A DNA stretch of 64,000 nt. Origin: Oxalicibacterium faecigallinarum (GTDB lineage Bacteria > Pseudomonadota > Gammaproteobacteria > Burkholderiales > Burkholderiaceae_D). Of the stretch, positions 32,773 to 43,235 are shown one piece after another (the first letter of the stretch is position 1; each line of letters opens with the position of its first letter). The notes beneath the pieces are model-generated. The model saw nothing but the letters and a program-made list of their open reading frames with translations, was not told the origin of the DNA and searched no databases. The translations under genes were made by a program, and so were the position numbers. Location of the stretch: contig NZ_BMDI01000001.1 in NCBI RefSeq assembly GCF_014635705.1, positions 636,008 to 700,007 of the forward strand, written 5' to 3'.

Positions 32773-35190
32773 TCAGGAAGTATTTGCTGTGCCCCGTAGG
32801 CGCAAGGCATTTGCAATGACGGAAACGGAACTCAGGCTCATCGCAAGCGCAGCAATCATGGGTGACAACAATAAGCCGGTCCACGGATAAAGCAAGCCCG
32901 CAGCCAGAGGAATCCCCATGGCGTTGTAGATAAACGCAAACACGAGATTCTGCCGCATGTTGCGCACCGTCTCGACCGAGAGCGATCGCGCACGAACAAT
33001 TGCGCGCAAATCACCTTTCACGAGGGTCAGATGTGCACTGTTGATCGCGACATCCGTGCCAGTTCCCATCGCAATACCAACATTAGACTTGGCCAGAGCC
33101 GGTGCATCATTAATGCCATCGCCTGCCATGGCGACTATTTTTCCTTCTTTCTGGAGCCGCTCCACCAACGTGAGCTTGTCCTGTGGCTTGACTTCACCAT
33201 AGACTTCATCAATGCCAAGGCGCCTGGCAACGGATTTGGCAGTCGTGAGCCCATCGCCCGTTGCCATAATGATTTTTAAACCGGCTTCCTTTAGCGCTTG
33301 GAGGGCTTCCGGCGTGGTTTCCTTGACCGGATCGGAGACTGCCAGCAAACCGGCCAACTTACCGTCCGCGCCAAGATACATGACGCTGGCCCCTTCATTG
33401 CGCAACGCTTCGGCCTGGCTCACTAAAGGCTGCCAGTCGATTTTCTCCTGCTCCATCAAGGCGGTGTTGCCCAGCACTACGCGCCGACCGGCCACAACGC
33501 CCCTGACGCCAATGCCGCTGGAGGACTCGAAAGATTCAGGCTTATCCAGAACCAGATTGCGTTTGTTGGCCTCGCTGACAATGGCGTGTGCGAGCGGATG
33601 TTCGCTGCCCTGGTCGATACTGGCGGCAATCTGAAGCACGTCGGTCTCGGTAAAGTCCAGGGCGGCAACGACGCTATCGAAGGCTGGTTTGCCTTCGGTA
33701 AGGGTGCCGGTCTTGTCGACGATAAGGGTGTCGATTTTTCGCATGGCTTCGATAGCCGCTGCATCGCGAAAAAGGATGCCCTGAGTCGCCGCCCGCCCGG
33801 TAGCTGCCATGATAGACATGGGCGTGGCCAAGCCCAGTGCACAGGGGCAAGCAATAATAAGGACAGCAACGGCATTGACAAAGCCGTAGACCCAGGACGG
33901 TTGCGGTCCGAAAAAGCCCCAGACAAACAGCGTGGTGATGGCAACAACAACCACTACCGTCACAAAATAGCCGGCAACCACGTCAGCCAGTCTTTGCATC
34001 GGGGCCCGTGAACGTTGTGCATTGGCGACCATCTGGACGATTTGAGACAGCATGGTTTGCGAGCCGACTTTTTCCGCTCGCATGACCAGGCTGCCACTGG
34101 TGTTAATGGTAGCGCCAATCACCTTGTCGCCAGACCGTTTGGTCACCGGTACCGGTTCGCCTGTCAGCATCGATTCGTCTAGCGCACTTTCCCCTTCCAG
34201 CACTTCGCCGTCCACTGGTACCTTTTCGCCAGGCCGCACCCGCAGCGTGTCGTTAATATGCACATGTGTGAGCGGCACATCGTTTTCCGTGCCATCGGCA
34301 TTGATGCGACGTGCCGTCTTGGGCGCCATGCCCAGCAATGCCTTGATGGCGGCTGACGTTTGAGATCGTGCCCGCAATTCCAGGATCTGGCCGAGCAGGG
34401 TCAGCGATACGATAACTGCAGCGGCTTCGTAATACACGCCCACGCGTCCATGCTCAATAAAGCTTGCCGGAAAAAGCTCTGGTGCGATGGTTGCGACGAT
34501 GCTATAGCCATAGGCAGCGCCGACACCGGTACCGATCAGCGTCCACATGTTCGGACTGCGGTTCTTGATCGATTGCGCCCAGCGCACAAAAAAGGGCCAG
34601 CCGGCATACAGCACTACTGGCGTACCCAGTGCAAACTCGATCCAGTTTTGTCCGGGCAAGCCGCCGGGATAGATCCTGTAGCCGAACATTGCGATGAAGG
34701 TAACCAGGACCGTAGCGGGCAGCGTCCACCAGAAGCGCCTGCGAAAATCCACCAGCTCCGGGTTCTCTTCTTCGTCCAGGGACGGCATCAGGGGTTCAAG
34801 CGCCATGCCGCATTTCGGGCAGGTTCCTGGCTCCGGCTGCCGTATTTCTGGATGCATGGGACAGGTGTAAATCGTCCCGGCTGGTGCGGGCTCGGCCGCC
34901 CGCTCGTCCTGAGGAACGAGATACGACTGCGGGTCAGCCTTGAATTTTTCCACACAACGGTTGCTGCAGAAATGGTAGTCCTTGCCACCGTATTCAACGG
35001 TCTTCTCGGGGACGGCTGCCACCTTCATGCCACATACAGGGTCGGTATAAGGTTTATCGCTGTCGATTGTGTCGGTGGGAGCATGCGCCGACTCCACGCC
35101 GCCACGATGATGGTGGTGCCCCTCGTGATGAGAGTGGCTGCCATGGTTCTGATGTTGGTGCGAGCGAGTATCCATAAAAACCTCTGCCAA
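32773..35190 (-). CDS. copF: Copper/silver P1B-type ATPase with YHS and heavy-metal-binding domains
   Basis: 805 residues. Order: His-rich N-terminus ([18 protein letters not shown]), YHS domain (PVCGMKV...[12 protein letters not shown], about 46-90), heavy-metal-binding domain [22 protein letters not shown] (108-129), membrane helices, actuator TGE (343-345), CPC in the ion channel (448-450), and phosphorylation site DKTGT (492-496). This exports Cu+/Ag+ to the periplasm. The combination is typical for CopF-like pumps of Burkholderiales. A start 15 bases downstream is possible. Confidence 0.95.
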   Translation of the reverse strand: MAEVFMDTRSHQHQNHGSHSHHEGHHHHRGGVESAHAPTDTIDSDKPYTDPVCGMKVAAVPEKTVEYGGKDYHFCSNRCVEKFKADPQSYLVPQDERAAEPAPAGTIYTCPMHPEIRQPEPGTCPKCGMALEPLMPSLDEEENPELVDFRRRFWWTLPATVLVTFIAMFGYRIYPGGLPGQNWIEFALGTPVVLYAGWPFFVRWAQSIKNRSPNMWTLIGTGVGAAYGYSIVATIAPELFPASFIEHGRVGVYYEAAAVIVSLTLLGQILELRARSQTSAAIKALLGMAPKTARRINADGTENDVPLTHVHINDTLRVRPGEKVPVDGEVLEGESALDESMLTGEPVPVTKRSGDKVIGATINTSGSLVMRAEKVGSQTMLSQIVQMVANAQRSRAPMQRLADVVAGYFVTVVVVVAITTLFVWGFFGPQPSWVYGFVNAVAVLIIACPCALGLATPMSIMAATGRAATQGILFRDAAAIEAMRKIDTLIVDKTGTLTEGKPAFDSVVAALDFTETDVLQIAASIDQGSEHPLAHAIVSEANKRNLVLDKPESFESSSGIGVRGVVAGRRVVLGNTALMEQEKIDWQPLVSQAEALRNEGASVMYLGADGKLAGLLAVSDPVKETTPEALQALKEAGLKIIMATGDGLTTAKSVARRLGIDEVYGEVKPQDKLTLVERLQKEGKIVAMAGDGINDAPALAKSNVGIAMGTGTDVAINSAHLTLVKGDLRAIVRARSLSVETVRNMRQNLVFAFIYNAMGIPLAAGLLYPWTGLLLSPMIAALAMSLSSVSVIANALRLRGTANTS

Positions 35191-35226
35191 TTTATGACAA
35201 GCGGGTGTCGGGGCGCTACGGCCGAA

Positions 35227-35553
35227 TCAGCGGCACTTCTCTTTCATCATGTCCATGTGCTTTTGCATGTCCTCGGCAGACATCTTTCCATGGTGCGCTT
35301 CCATCATCGCTTTGTGCTCTTGTGGCGTTTTCTCGGTCATCATCTTCGAGTGCATCTCGCACACGGACTTCATGTCCATCGCTCCCATTTTGCAGCCGTC
35401 CATCATGCCTCCCATAGGCGATGTAGAACCCGCTTTGGCCCCAGGATGATGATCTGTATGTTGTTGCGTATCCGTGGCAGCGGCACAACCAGCTAAACCA
35501 AGCACGAGGACGACTACACCAATACGCTTGAAAACAGGGGGGATGAATTTCAT
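35227..35553 (-). CDS. Met/His-rich lipoprotein
   Basis: 108 residues: signal with lipobox LGLAGC, then about 20 Met and 10 His (MGGMMDGCKMGAMDMKS, HKAMMEAHHGKM, KHMDMMKEKC). This composition fits periplasmic Cu(I)/Ag(I) binding. It lies directly upstream of the copper ATPase in the same direction. Confidence 0.8.
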   Translation of the reverse strand: MKFIPPVFKRIGVVVLVLGLAGCAAATDTQQHTDHHPGAKAGSTSPMGGMMDGCKMGAMDMKSVCEMHSKMMTEKTPQEHKAMMEAHHGKMSAEDMQKHMDMMKEKCR

Positions 35554-35657
35554 AACAGACTCCTTTGGGTTAAATAGTGACCTGCGAGCATGCTAAGAAT
35601 GTGGCCTTTAAAATTGCTTGATTCAAGTCAAAAGCGGCACTGTCACGCCTTGAAGCT

Positions 35658-35996
35658 TCACGCATTCTCCTTGGCATGGTTAATCGAATACCGGGGGATT
35701 TCGACGGCTACGTCCGCATCCCCTACGATGGCCTGGCACGAAAGACGAGAAGTGGCCTCCAGTCCCCACGCCCGGTCAAGCATGTCTTCCTCACTTTCGG
35801 TCGAGGTGCTTAGCGACTCAAATCCCTGCCGCACAACAACGTGGCAAGTGGTGCAGGCGCCGACCCTTCCGCATGCATGGTCTATCTCCACGCCGTTGGC
35901 GAGCAGGGCGTCGCATAGAGAGAGGTTCTTAGGCGAATCAAACGCCGCTCCTTCAGGGGCATAATCGGGGTGGGGCTTGACCGTCACTTTAGGCAT
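35658..35996 (-). CDS. [2Fe-2S] ferredoxin, Fdx/ISC type
   Basis: 112 residues from MPKVTVKPHPDYAPEG. The cluster ligands are C-x5-C-x2-C (HACGRVGACTTCHV) and a fourth Cys in RLSCQAIV. It resembles the housekeeping Fdx, but its location inside a copper cluster is unusual. It may supply a copper-resistant spare electron carrier, or replace clusters damaged by copper; this is inference. Confidence 0.9.
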   Translation of the reverse strand: MPKVTVKPHPDYAPEGAAFDSPKNLSLCDALLANGVEIDHACGRVGACTTCHVVVRQGFESLSTSTESEEDMLDRAWGLEATSRLSCQAIVGDADVAVEIPRYSINHAKENA

Positions 35997-36156
35997 GGTG
36001 GGCCTTCCTGACACTGGGTTAGATTGGCACAGTCATCGAATATGAAACCACTGTATTCCTTCCCATGATGGCAAGGTCAAGGACCTGAAGTCAGCCCTCA
36101 GAGAAAAAGGAGAGGTACAAGCTCAGCCTTCACTCCTCCTTTTTCCTTTATCGCTG

Positions 36157-36492
36157 TTAAGCGGCAGAGGCCATGCGCCGGCACTCTTCAGCGCAACGTT
36201 GGCATGCTTTGGCGCACTCCTGGCAATGGTCATGCTTATGCTTGGCGCACTCATCGCCGCACGCTTGGCAGATATCTGCACACAGCTGGCAGACGGCTTT
36301 AGCAAACTCGCTGCCACGGGCCATAAAAGATGCTGCCATTCGGCAAATCTGTGCGCAGTCCATATCCAGTGCGATACAGCGCGCCATCATCTTGACATCC
36401 TGTTCCTGCAAACAGGCGGCGGCACAGTGGTCGCATGCGGCTGCGCAGTCATAACAAGCATCGATACATGACTTGAATTTTTCATGTGACAT
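36157..36492 (-). CDS. csp: Four-helix-bundle copper storage protein (Csp/DUF326)
   Basis: 111 residues with 19 cysteines spaced as CxxxC/CxxC along helices (SCIDACYDCAAACDHCAAAC; CQLCADICQACGDEC; HCQECAKACQRCAEEC). This is the copper storage protein pattern in which cysteines line the inside of a helix bundle and hold many Cu(I) ions. There is no signal peptide, so it should be the cytosolic Csp3 type. Confidence 0.92.
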   Translation of the reverse strand: MSHEKFKSCIDACYDCAAACDHCAAACLQEQDVKMMARCIALDMDCAQICRMAASFMARGSEFAKAVCQLCADICQACGDECAKHKHDHCQECAKACQRCAEECRRMASAA

Positions 36493-36837
36493 GACTTCTC
36501 CTTCAAGAAAGAACTACATGTGTTAAGAAAAAATCCGTATCCTCCTTGAGCGTTTTCCAGCTGCGCTTTTTTCCTCTATTAGTTCCAACACCGTGTCGGT
36601 GATGATGCATGATGAACGCGCTTTTTATTTAAACGGCTTGTCCATTTGTGAACTCTCGTATGAGTGACGTGTAAGTGATTTGTTCACATCCTTTTTAAGA
36701 AGGCTTTTTCTGCACTATCGTCGTCACGTATGCACCCTGGCTACGGACGAGTTTAAGCACGGACTGGCTACCCAGCCCGTGCACGAAGATCCTCTACGCA
36801 CAACGAGAAGCTGCGCGCATTAAAAGAGCTAGAACCG
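36493..36837. other. 345-bp intergenic region without recognised gene
   Basis: Between csp and the CusF-like fragment. Both strands contain only short frames with stops. The part next to csp must carry its promoter; no clear palindrome or terminator was found. Confidence 0.6.
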
Positions 36838-37163
36838 CTAGTTCTTTTTCTCGACATGAGTCACTGTAAATTTGCCTTCCAGTTTCTCGGCAACGAACTT
36901 GACCTCGTCGCCCACGTTCACCGCCTCTACGAATGCCGGATCCTGAACCCGAAACACCATTGTCATAGGAGGCATGTCGAGATTCTTCAGCTCTCCGTGC
37001 CTGATGGTGATTTTCTGGTTTTCCTTGTCGACCTTGCGTATCGTTCCTTCAGACGTATTGCTGTCAGTACTTACCGATGCAGCACCACTGCCCCCACGCG
37101 CGATACCATGCCGGCACCAATCATTGCGCCGGCGCCCATAAAGAAATTTCTACGTGAAACCAT
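36838..37163 (-). pseudogene. CusF-like copper protein with a single-base frameshift
   Basis: The first frame gives MVSRRNFFMGAGAMIGAGMVSR, a Tat-like signal. After a GGGGG run the CusF domain continues in another frame: GAASVSTDSNTSEGTIRKVDKENQKITIRHGELKNLDMPPMTMVFRVQDP... to VEKKN and stop. Adding one G would restore a full 108-residue protein. This is either a real frameshift in a homopolymer or a sequencing error. The copper-capping Trp is Met, as in the paralogue at 16227. Confidence 0.8.
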
Positions 37164-37176
37164 TTCTATTCCTTCC

Positions 37177-37506
37177 TTAGTGGCCTGCGCCGGCAGCGGC
37201 GGCCGGTGCGGCACTACGCATTTGTAATGAATTGCTGCCCGTGCCACTGATGGCGGCTTGCAACTCGGTTTGTGCTATCCAGAATTCACTATGACCACCT
37301 ACGCGACGTCCATCAACAAAGGTCTGCGGCGTCGTTTCCACACCATGCGCTTTTTTAAACGCATCGATCTGCGCCCGATCGGTCAAATGATGATCATCGA
37401 CTTCGTAGCCAGCACGCTTAAGCAAATCGAGCGATTTCAACCCATAGGGACAGGTATGTTCCGGCATAACCATTCGATACAAGGTGGCTTGCTTAAGCTC
37501 ATTCAT
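37177..37506 (-). CDS. Glutaredoxin-like protein
   Basis: 109 residues. The active-site-like CPYG follows a short strand (ATLYRMVMPEHTCPYGLKSLDLLKRAGYEVDD), and TTPQTFVDGRRVGGHSEF contains the cis-Pro and GG of glutaredoxins. The tail is Ala-rich. CPYG has only one Cys, so monothiol chemistry is expected. It may protect against copper-induced thiol oxidation. Confidence 0.88.
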   Translation of the reverse strand: MNELKQATLYRMVMPEHTCPYGLKSLDLLKRAGYEVDDHHLTDRAQIDAFKKAHGVETTPQTFVDGRRVGGHSEFWIAQTELQAAISGTGSNSLQMRSAAPAAAAGAGH

Positions 37507-37560
37507 GGCTGCACTCCTCGACTGTCAACAATCACTTGGAAGCGGGTGAGATACCAACGT

Positions 37561-38499
37561 TCAACGTGCCTGAGTCGCAACGATTGGCGACAGAACACCG
37601 AGCCACGCCACGCACGCAATAACCACCAATGCCAGACTCGTCTCGGTCAATAAACTGATCCGCAACAACTGCGATGCTTTAGCACCGTTGCCAGCCTTGA
37701 TTGCCAGTTCGACTTTTGGGCTGAATAAATACCGATTCGCTGCTGCCAGGAGCAGCATTCCTACAAATAGGATCAGCTTGACTACCAGAAGCAATCCATA
37801 CTGCGTGTCGATCAATGTCCGAATAGTCGGTCCAGCGATAAACAAGTAATTGACCGTACCCGTGATGACGAGCAAGACGACGATGATTGTTCCAACAGTG
37901 GCGAAGCCGCTGGACGTTTGACTGAGAACTTCGACAGCATCCGGACTGGAAGCTGGATTCATCGATGCCAGCATGATCAAACAGAACAACGCCCCAATCC
38001 ATGCGCCCGCTGCCCATAGATGCGTGATATCTGAAGCGAGATGGCTCAACCTTGCGACACCATCATGCATGACCGCATGCCCTGACCACGCAAGCGTCGC
38101 AAGTGATATTGCTGATAGGACGCTAAGCAGTCCAAACTGAGGACGTCGTTGAATACTCGCACTAGCCAATATCAGGAATGCCAACAGGACGCCCATCCGG
38201 ACGAGCCAGGCTACCCCCATCTCCGTGCCGGTAATGACCATGCCAACAATATGTGTGGTCAACTCCGAATACGTTTCTGCCCCTGACATCGCTTTGGCAG
38301 TTACCAGTATGGCGCAGGCCGAAAAAACGATATCAACAGCTGCCAGCACTAGGAGAACGCTAGTGAAGCGCCGCCCAAATGATAAAAAACTTGCACTCAG
38401 CCGTTGACCATAAAAGCCAAACAGAGAAATACCAAATAGCGCCGCCAGCCCAACGTACAGGCCAAAGCGGAGTGCAATGTTGTGCCAATCATCGGCCAT
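37561..38499 (-). CDS. copD: CopD, inner-membrane copper protein
   Basis: 312 residues with eight or so membrane helices. Conserved His-containing segments typical for CopD are present (LAWSGHAVMHDGVARLSHLASDITHLWAAGAWIGAL), matching the CopD/YebZ family thought to import periplasmic copper together with CopC. It lies 4 bp behind copC. Confidence 0.93.
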   Translation of the reverse strand: MADDWHNIALRFGLYVGLAALFGISLFGFYGQRLSASFLSFGRRFTSVLLVLAAVDIVFSACAILVTAKAMSGAETYSELTTHIVGMVITGTEMGVAWLVRMGVLLAFLILASASIQRRPQFGLLSVLSAISLATLAWSGHAVMHDGVARLSHLASDITHLWAAGAWIGALFCLIMLASMNPASSPDAVEVLSQTSSGFATVGTIIVVLLVITGTVNYLFIAGPTIRTLIDTQYGLLLVVKLILFVGMLLLAAANRYLFSPKVELAIKAGNGAKASQLLRISLLTETSLALVVIACVAWLGVLSPIVATQAR

Positions 38500-38503
38500 G
38501 AAT

Positions 38504-38890
38504 TTACTTCACTTGAAATGTAATGTTGCCCTTAATTGGGTGTGTGTCAGACGACACCGCACGCCAATCAACGCGATAAGATCCTTCTGTAAGCGGATTG
38601 GCTGGTGTAATTACCATGGTCTTGCCATCCGAGCCACCCGAGATTTTTGCAGCGATTTTCATGGCACCGTGATTAGGCATATTCGGCATCTCTGTCATGA
38701 CGAGATTGGCACCTGAGAACTGCGTGTTGAGCGTCTCGGAGAACTTCAGTTCGATGGTGGCGGGTGCTGGTCCTTGTGACTTATCTGCAGGCGATGAGGA
38801 AAGCAGGTCTGGATGGGCGAAAACAGAAGTGGCGAACAACGCCGTCATCGATGCCATGAGCAACTTGGAGGTGAGTTTGGATATTGTCAT
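38504..38890 (-). CDS. copC: CopC, periplasmic copper-binding protein
   Basis: 128 residues: signal peptide ending FAHPDLL, so the mature protein begins with His (the N-terminal Cu(II) ligand of CopC), and an Ig-like beta-barrel with SSDTHPIKGNITFQVK at the end. The Met-rich loop (MTEMPNMPNHGAMKI) is the Cu(I) site of the two-site class. Confidence 0.95.
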   Translation of the reverse strand: MTISKLTSKLLMASMTALFATSVFAHPDLLSSSPADKSQGPAPATIELKFSETLNTQFSGANLVMTEMPNMPNHGAMKIAAKISGGSDGKTMVITPANPLTEGSYRVDWRAVSSDTHPIKGNITFQVK

Positions 38891-38915
38891 GATATTTCCT
38901 AGATTATTTGGTGGT

Positions 38916-39398
38916 TTAACGATGTGATTGGTAGACGGTTGAGGTACCGTCGTTTTTGATCAGAACAACGTCGTAGGCGTCTTTCTGACCGTTGTAAGCA
39001 AGACCATCCATACCGGGCGAGCCGATTGGCATCCCAGGTGCAGCTAAGCCCAGCGCTGTTGGTTTTTCGCGAAGGAGTCGCTTGATATCGTCGGCAGGCA
39101 CGTGACCTTCTACGACATACTTTCCAACCTTGGTGGTATGGCACGAACCGTACTTCGCAGGCATGCCGTATTTTTTACGCGTCGCATCATTGCCCACATC
39201 GTGAACTTTGACCTTGAAGCCCGCTTCTTCCATGTGCTTAACCCAGTCGCCGCAGCAGCCACACGACGGGTCTTTCCATACTTCTGCCACTGGCAGTGTC
39301 TGCGCCATTGCAGTCGTTGCAGAAAATGCCAGCACAACCGTCGATACTGCATACCGAAGCCAGTTGAGCTGCATCAGTTTTAGGATTGCTTCTTTCAT
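38916..39398 (-). CDS. DUF411 protein, CopG-like
   Basis: 160 residues. Signal peptide, then WKDPSCGCCGDWVKHMEEAGFKV with the SCGCC motif and YGSCHTTKVGKYVVEGHVPADDIKRLL, both typical for DUF411. Proteins of this family are periplasmic, thioredoxin-like, and occur in silver/copper loci. Confidence 0.93.
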   Translation of the reverse strand: MKEAILKLMQLNWLRYAVSTVVLAFSATTAMAQTLPVAEVWKDPSCGCCGDWVKHMEEAGFKVKVHDVGNDATRKKYGMPAKYGSCHTTKVGKYVVEGHVPADDIKRLLREKPTALGLAAPGMPIGSPGMDGLAYNGQKDAYDVVLIKNDGTSTVYQSHR

Positions 39399-39419
39399 TT
39401 GTTATCCTTGAGGTAGGGC

Positions 39420-40493
39420 TTAGAACCAGAGGCGAAGACCGGCAACAACCCGTGTTCGTTGTGGCTTGCCGCCTTCTGCTCGAACAAAATCTGCTGTTTC
39501 TCCGTAGCTGCCTGCACGTTCGATGCCGATATAGGGAGCGAACTGCCGCGTGAATTCATACCGCAAACGCAGGCCAGCAGACGCTTCGGATAATCCACTG
39601 CCTACTCGGCGCTGTGGATCTCGCTTGCCAAACGCTTGCACTTCTACCTTTGGTTCGAGAACCAGACGTTGTGTAATAAGAAGCTCGTAGCTGGCTTCCA
39701 GGCGTAGCGCTGTTCTACCGTCAGTGCCGAGATAACCGGTGGCGTCAACTTCAAACCAGTATGGGGCCAGCCCTTGTACGCCGAAGGCCAGCCACTGGCG
39801 GTTAGGGCCTTCCCCGGTGTCCATACGAACACCTGCTTGAGCATCCCAATGCGTTGCAATCGCACGGCTCCACAGTAATTCGGTGCGGGATTCCTGCACC
39901 CGTCGCTTGGCGACATCGCCTTCCGCCTTGATGACAAATCGGTTGTAGGTGGTACCAAACCATCCTTGAAGGTCATAGGCGGTGCTGTCATCAGCGTTAC
40001 GATTGAACTTACGTTCGAGCCGTTCAGCCCGCAATGACGCAAAAGAATGCTCGTCATGCAGTCTCAAGCGCGGCACCCCTGGTACCGCGTAGACGCCCTC
40101 GCCTACCTTGGTACCATTGGCGTAGGCATGTGGATCTCTGGCATCAGGCGGCGGTGAACCGCCTTGCATGCGCATCTCACCCTGATCCATCTGAGACATG
40201 TCGTGTCCCGCATGCGGGTCAGTGCTTGGCATTGATGTGGACGACTGGCCATCCTGCATGGTGGTGATGTCATCAGCACTATCCATTTGCGACATATTGT
40301 GTCCAGCATGCGGATCGGAAGGCGCTTTCGCAGCTGGAGTTTGCATATCTTGCATGGTGGTCATCTGGCCATGCTGCCCACCATGATCGTGTCCGGACAT
40401 TGATTGCGCGTGAACAGAGACAGCTGTGACGGACGCTAAGCCAATGGCAAGGGAATAGATGGTTTTTTTGGTCTTCATTATTTTCTCGCTCAT
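39420..40493 (-). CDS. copB: CopB, outer-membrane copper resistance protein
   Basis: 357 residues from MSEKIMKTKKTIYSLAIG; an ATG five codons later would also give a full signal peptide. The N-terminal third is Met/His-rich with two repeats of DPHAGHNMSQMD / DPHAGHDMSQMD, and the rest is an outer-membrane beta-barrel ending in RTRVVAGLRLWF. The start is directly after the stop of copA. It binds copper at the outer membrane. Confidence 0.93.
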   Translation of the reverse strand: MSEKIMKTKKTIYSLAIGLASVTAVSVHAQSMSGHDHGGQHGQMTTMQDMQTPAAKAPSDPHAGHNMSQMDSADDITTMQDGQSSTSMPSTDPHAGHDMSQMDQGEMRMQGGSPPPDARDPHAYANGTKVGEGVYAVPGVPRLRLHDEHSFASLRAERLERKFNRNADDSTAYDLQGWFGTTYNRFVIKAEGDVAKRRVQESRTELLWSRAIATHWDAQAGVRMDTGEGPNRQWLAFGVQGLAPYWFEVDATGYLGTDGRTALRLEASYELLITQRLVLEPKVEVQAFGKRDPQRRVGSGLSEASAGLRLRYEFTRQFAPYIGIERAGSYGETADFVRAEGGKPQRTRVVAGLRLWF

Positions 40494-40495
40494 GA

Positions 40496-42322
40496 TCAGG
40501 ACACCACAACTTCGCGGAACATGCCGCCGTCCATGTGGAACATCAAATGGCAATGCCATGCCCAGCGGCCAAGCGCATCGGCAGTCACAAGGAAACTGAT
40601 CCGTTGCGCCGGTTGAACCGGTATGGTGTGGCGTCGAACTTGAAATTTACCTTCTGGCGTTTCCAGCTCACTCCACATACCGTGCAAGTGCATCGGATGG
40701 GTCATCATCGTGTCGTTATGCAGAATCACGCGAAGACGTTCGCCATACTTGAAATGAACCGGTGTGGACTGACCAAATTCAACGCCGTCAAAAGACCACG
40801 TGTAGCGCTCCATGTTGCCCGTCAAGTGCAACTCGATTTCGCGACCGGGGCCGCGACTATCCATCGGGCCAGACGGTGTATGCAAGTCAGCCAGCGTTAA
40901 TACCCTACGCCCATTGTTACGCAGCCCAATGCCCGGATCATCCAGGTTGGTGCGTGCCATATCGACACGCATGTCTGTACTGGCACCATACTCGGTGCGC
41001 GCATGCCGGGCTTTGGTGGACGGTACGGCCAGGCCATTCATTCCAGCCATGGAAGAATGATCCATTCCACCCATCATGGTCATGTTGTCGCCGCCCATCA
41101 TGCTCATGCCAGCCATACCGCTGTGATCCATGCCAGCCATGCCTCCATGCCCCATCGAACCATGATCCATCGCACCCATCATGTCGCGCATGGTCAGCCA
41201 TTCAACAGCGTCAAGCTTCGGCACGGACGCTTCCAGCCCTTCCCTGACGGCCAGGGTGCCGCGAGCGAAGCCGGTGCGTTCCATTGACTGTGCAAAGATC
41301 GTGTAAGCATCGTCTTTAGGTTCTACGATCACGTCGATCGTTTCGCCAGGACCGAATCTGAATTCATCCACGGTGACCGGCTCAACGTCCAGTCCGTCGA
41401 CGTGCACAACCTTTAGTTTCAAGCCGGGAATTCTGACGTCGTAAAAGGTATTGCCGGTACCATTGATCAGGCGCAGACGCACGCGCTCACCAGGACGAAA
41501 TAGTCCAGTCCAGTTACCGGCAGGCGTAATGCCATTGGTCAGGTACGTAAGTGTTTTTGAGGAAAGGTCGGCAAGATCCGTTGGGTTCATCCGCATCTCG
41601 TTCCACATCTTGCGCTTTTCAAACGCGGCACCCACGCCGTCCCGGGCAGCATCACGGAAAAAATCCATGACGGTGGGCTGGTTGTAGTTGTAGTAGTCGC
41701 CTTGCGCTTTGAGCTTAGAAAAGACGCGCATCGGATCCTCGTCCGTCCAGTCGCTAAGAAGGAGAACGTGGTCGCGATCGGCGCGAATCGTCTCTGGCCC
41801 AGCAGGATCGATAATGATTGCGCCGTACATGCCGGTCAGTTCCTGCATGCCGGAATGTGAGTGATACCAGTAGGTACCGTTCTGCTCAACTTTAAAGCGA
41901 TAGGTAAAGGTCGCGCCCGGTGGAATACCCGCGAAACTGATGCCAGGCACACCATCCATCTGATACGGAAGAATAATGCCATGCCAGTGAATCGAAGTAT
42001 GCTGACGGAGCTTGTTGTGTACGCGAATCGTGACGGTATCACCCTCGCGCCAGCGCAACGTAGGGGCTGGCAGCGAACCGTTGATAGTTGTCGCCATACC
42101 AGGCTTGCCTGTGAAATTAACGGGCAGTTCGTCGACGACAAGGTCGAACTCGGTACCGCGCAGAACCGGCGCGGTACCCTGGCTGATTTTTCTTTCGCTA
42201 GCGAGCACGTCAAGAACAGGGATGGAAAGGCCAGCCATCACACCGCCGGCGACAAGGCCTTGGACAAAACGCCTCCGACTCAGACCGGAAGATGGGACGA
42301 TGAGAGGTAATCGACGTGACAT
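40496..42322 (-). CDS. copA: CopA, multicopper oxidase
   Basis: 608 residues with a twin-arginine signal (SGLSRRRFVQGL). Cupredoxin copper sites: HWHG (112-115), YHSH (153-156), HPMHLHGMW and HCHLMFHMDGGM at the end. Between them lies a Met/His-rich insert (MGAMDHGSMGHGGMAGMDHSGMAG..., about 385-435) that binds additional copper. It is the first gene of the copABGCD-like operon, with a palindrome upstream for CopR. Confidence 0.96.
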   Translation of the reverse strand: MSRRLPLIVPSSGLSRRRFVQGLVAGGVMAGLSIPVLDVLASERKISQGTAPVLRGTEFDLVVDELPVNFTGKPGMATTINGSLPAPTLRWREGDTVTIRVHNKLRQHTSIHWHGIILPYQMDGVPGISFAGIPPGATFTYRFKVEQNGTYWYHSHSGMQELTGMYGAIIIDPAGPETIRADRDHVLLLSDWTDEDPMRVFSKLKAQGDYYNYNQPTVMDFFRDAARDGVGAAFEKRKMWNEMRMNPTDLADLSSKTLTYLTNGITPAGNWTGLFRPGERVRLRLINGTGNTFYDVRIPGLKLKVVHVDGLDVEPVTVDEFRFGPGETIDVIVEPKDDAYTIFAQSMERTGFARGTLAVREGLEASVPKLDAVEWLTMRDMMGAMDHGSMGHGGMAGMDHSGMAGMSMMGGDNMTMMGGMDHSSMAGMNGLAVPSTKARHARTEYGASTDMRVDMARTNLDDPGIGLRNNGRRVLTLADLHTPSGPMDSRGPGREIELHLTGNMERYTWSFDGVEFGQSTPVHFKYGERLRVILHNDTMMTHPMHLHGMWSELETPEGKFQVRRHTIPVQPAQRISFLVTADALGRWAWHCHLMFHMDGGMFREVVVS

Positions 42323-42443
42323 GTTGGCGTTCCTTAAGGATCAGGCAAATGAAAACGGGGGCGCAGGTTGCGCTGACGAGCGTTGGCTATATGCCATAGT
42401 CGCAATCCTAGACACCTGTCACTTTCCGGCATATGACCTATGG

Positions 42444-42459
42444 ATTACATTTATGTAAT
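42444..42459. promoter_or_regulatory. Putative CopR box between copA and copR
   Basis: A perfect inverted repeat ATTACAT-TT-ATGTAAT in the 229-bp gap between the divergent copA and copR genes. Symmetric TTACA/TGTAA sites are typical for copper-responsive response regulators, so this probably is the site from which CopR activates the cop operon and its own gene. Confidence 0.75.
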
Positions 42460-42551
42460 GTTAGTGTCATCTCGCTGGAAGACCTACTGGCATAAAGTAC
42501 AGAGCATGCAAAGGTGCAGATTTCCGATTTACACCAGAGGTTAAGGTTGAA

Positions 42552-43235
42552 ATGAAAATATTAGTCGTCGAAGATGAAAATAAAACGGCGGATTACGTGC
42601 GACAAGGCTTGATGGAGGCCGGTTTCATGGTTGATCTGGCACGTAACGGGCTTGATGGTCACCACATGGCTATGAATGAAGCCTATGACTTGATCCTGTT
42701 GGATGTCATGCTGCCAGACGTCGATGGCTGGCGAATCGTAAAGTCGTTACGAGAATCCGGAAAGCAAATGCCCGTTTTGTTTCTGACCGCACGCGGCAGC
42801 GTCGACGATCGCGTTAAAGGATTGGAACTCGGCGCCGACGACTATTTAATCAAACCTTTTGCGTTTTCGGAACTGTTGGCGCGCGTGCGCACATTGCTGA
42901 GGCGGGGAAATGCACCCACGCAATCTGAACGTATTGAAGTGGCAGATCTTGTTCTCGACCTACCGCGCCGGAAGGCGTCTAGGATGGGCCAAAAGGTCAT
43001 CCTTACGAATAAAGAATTCGCTCTATTAGAACTGCTGGCAAGACGTCAAGGCGAGGTACTGCCCCGTTCGCTGATTGCTTCGCAGATCTGGGACATGAAT
43101 TTTGACAGTGACAGCAATGTGATCGATGTCGCGATTCGCCGACTGCGCGCCAAAATCGACGATCCATTTGAACCCAAGTTGATCCATACCGTTCGAGGCA
43201 TGGGCTACACACTGGACATACCAAATGGAGACTAA
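42552..43235 (+). CDS. copR: CopR, OmpR-family response regulator for copper
   Basis: 227 residues: receiver domain with phosphorylation site D51 ([10 protein letters not shown]) and Lys in IKPF, then a winged-helix DNA-binding domain ([32 protein letters not shown]). The family match is with CusR/CopR/PcoR heavy-metal regulators. The stop overlaps copS by 11 bp. Confidence 0.94.
   Translation: MKILVVEDENKTADYVRQGLMEAGFMVDLARNGLDGHHMAMNEAYDLILLDVMLPDVDGWRIVKSLRESGKQMPVLFLTARGSVDDRVKGLELGADDYLIKPFAFSELLARVRTLLRRGNAPTQSERIEVADLVLDLPRRKASRMGQKVILTNKEFALLELLARRQGEVLPRSLIASQIWDMNFDSDSNVIDVAIRRLRAKIDDPFEPKLIHTVRGMGYTLDIPNGD

Noticed and set aside
34360-35496. Long plus-strand frame of 378 codons antisense to the copper ATPase
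   Set aside because: It lies fully opposite an intact P1B ATPase and lipoprotein gene, has a Cys/His-rich composition that mirrors the other strand, and shows no domain.
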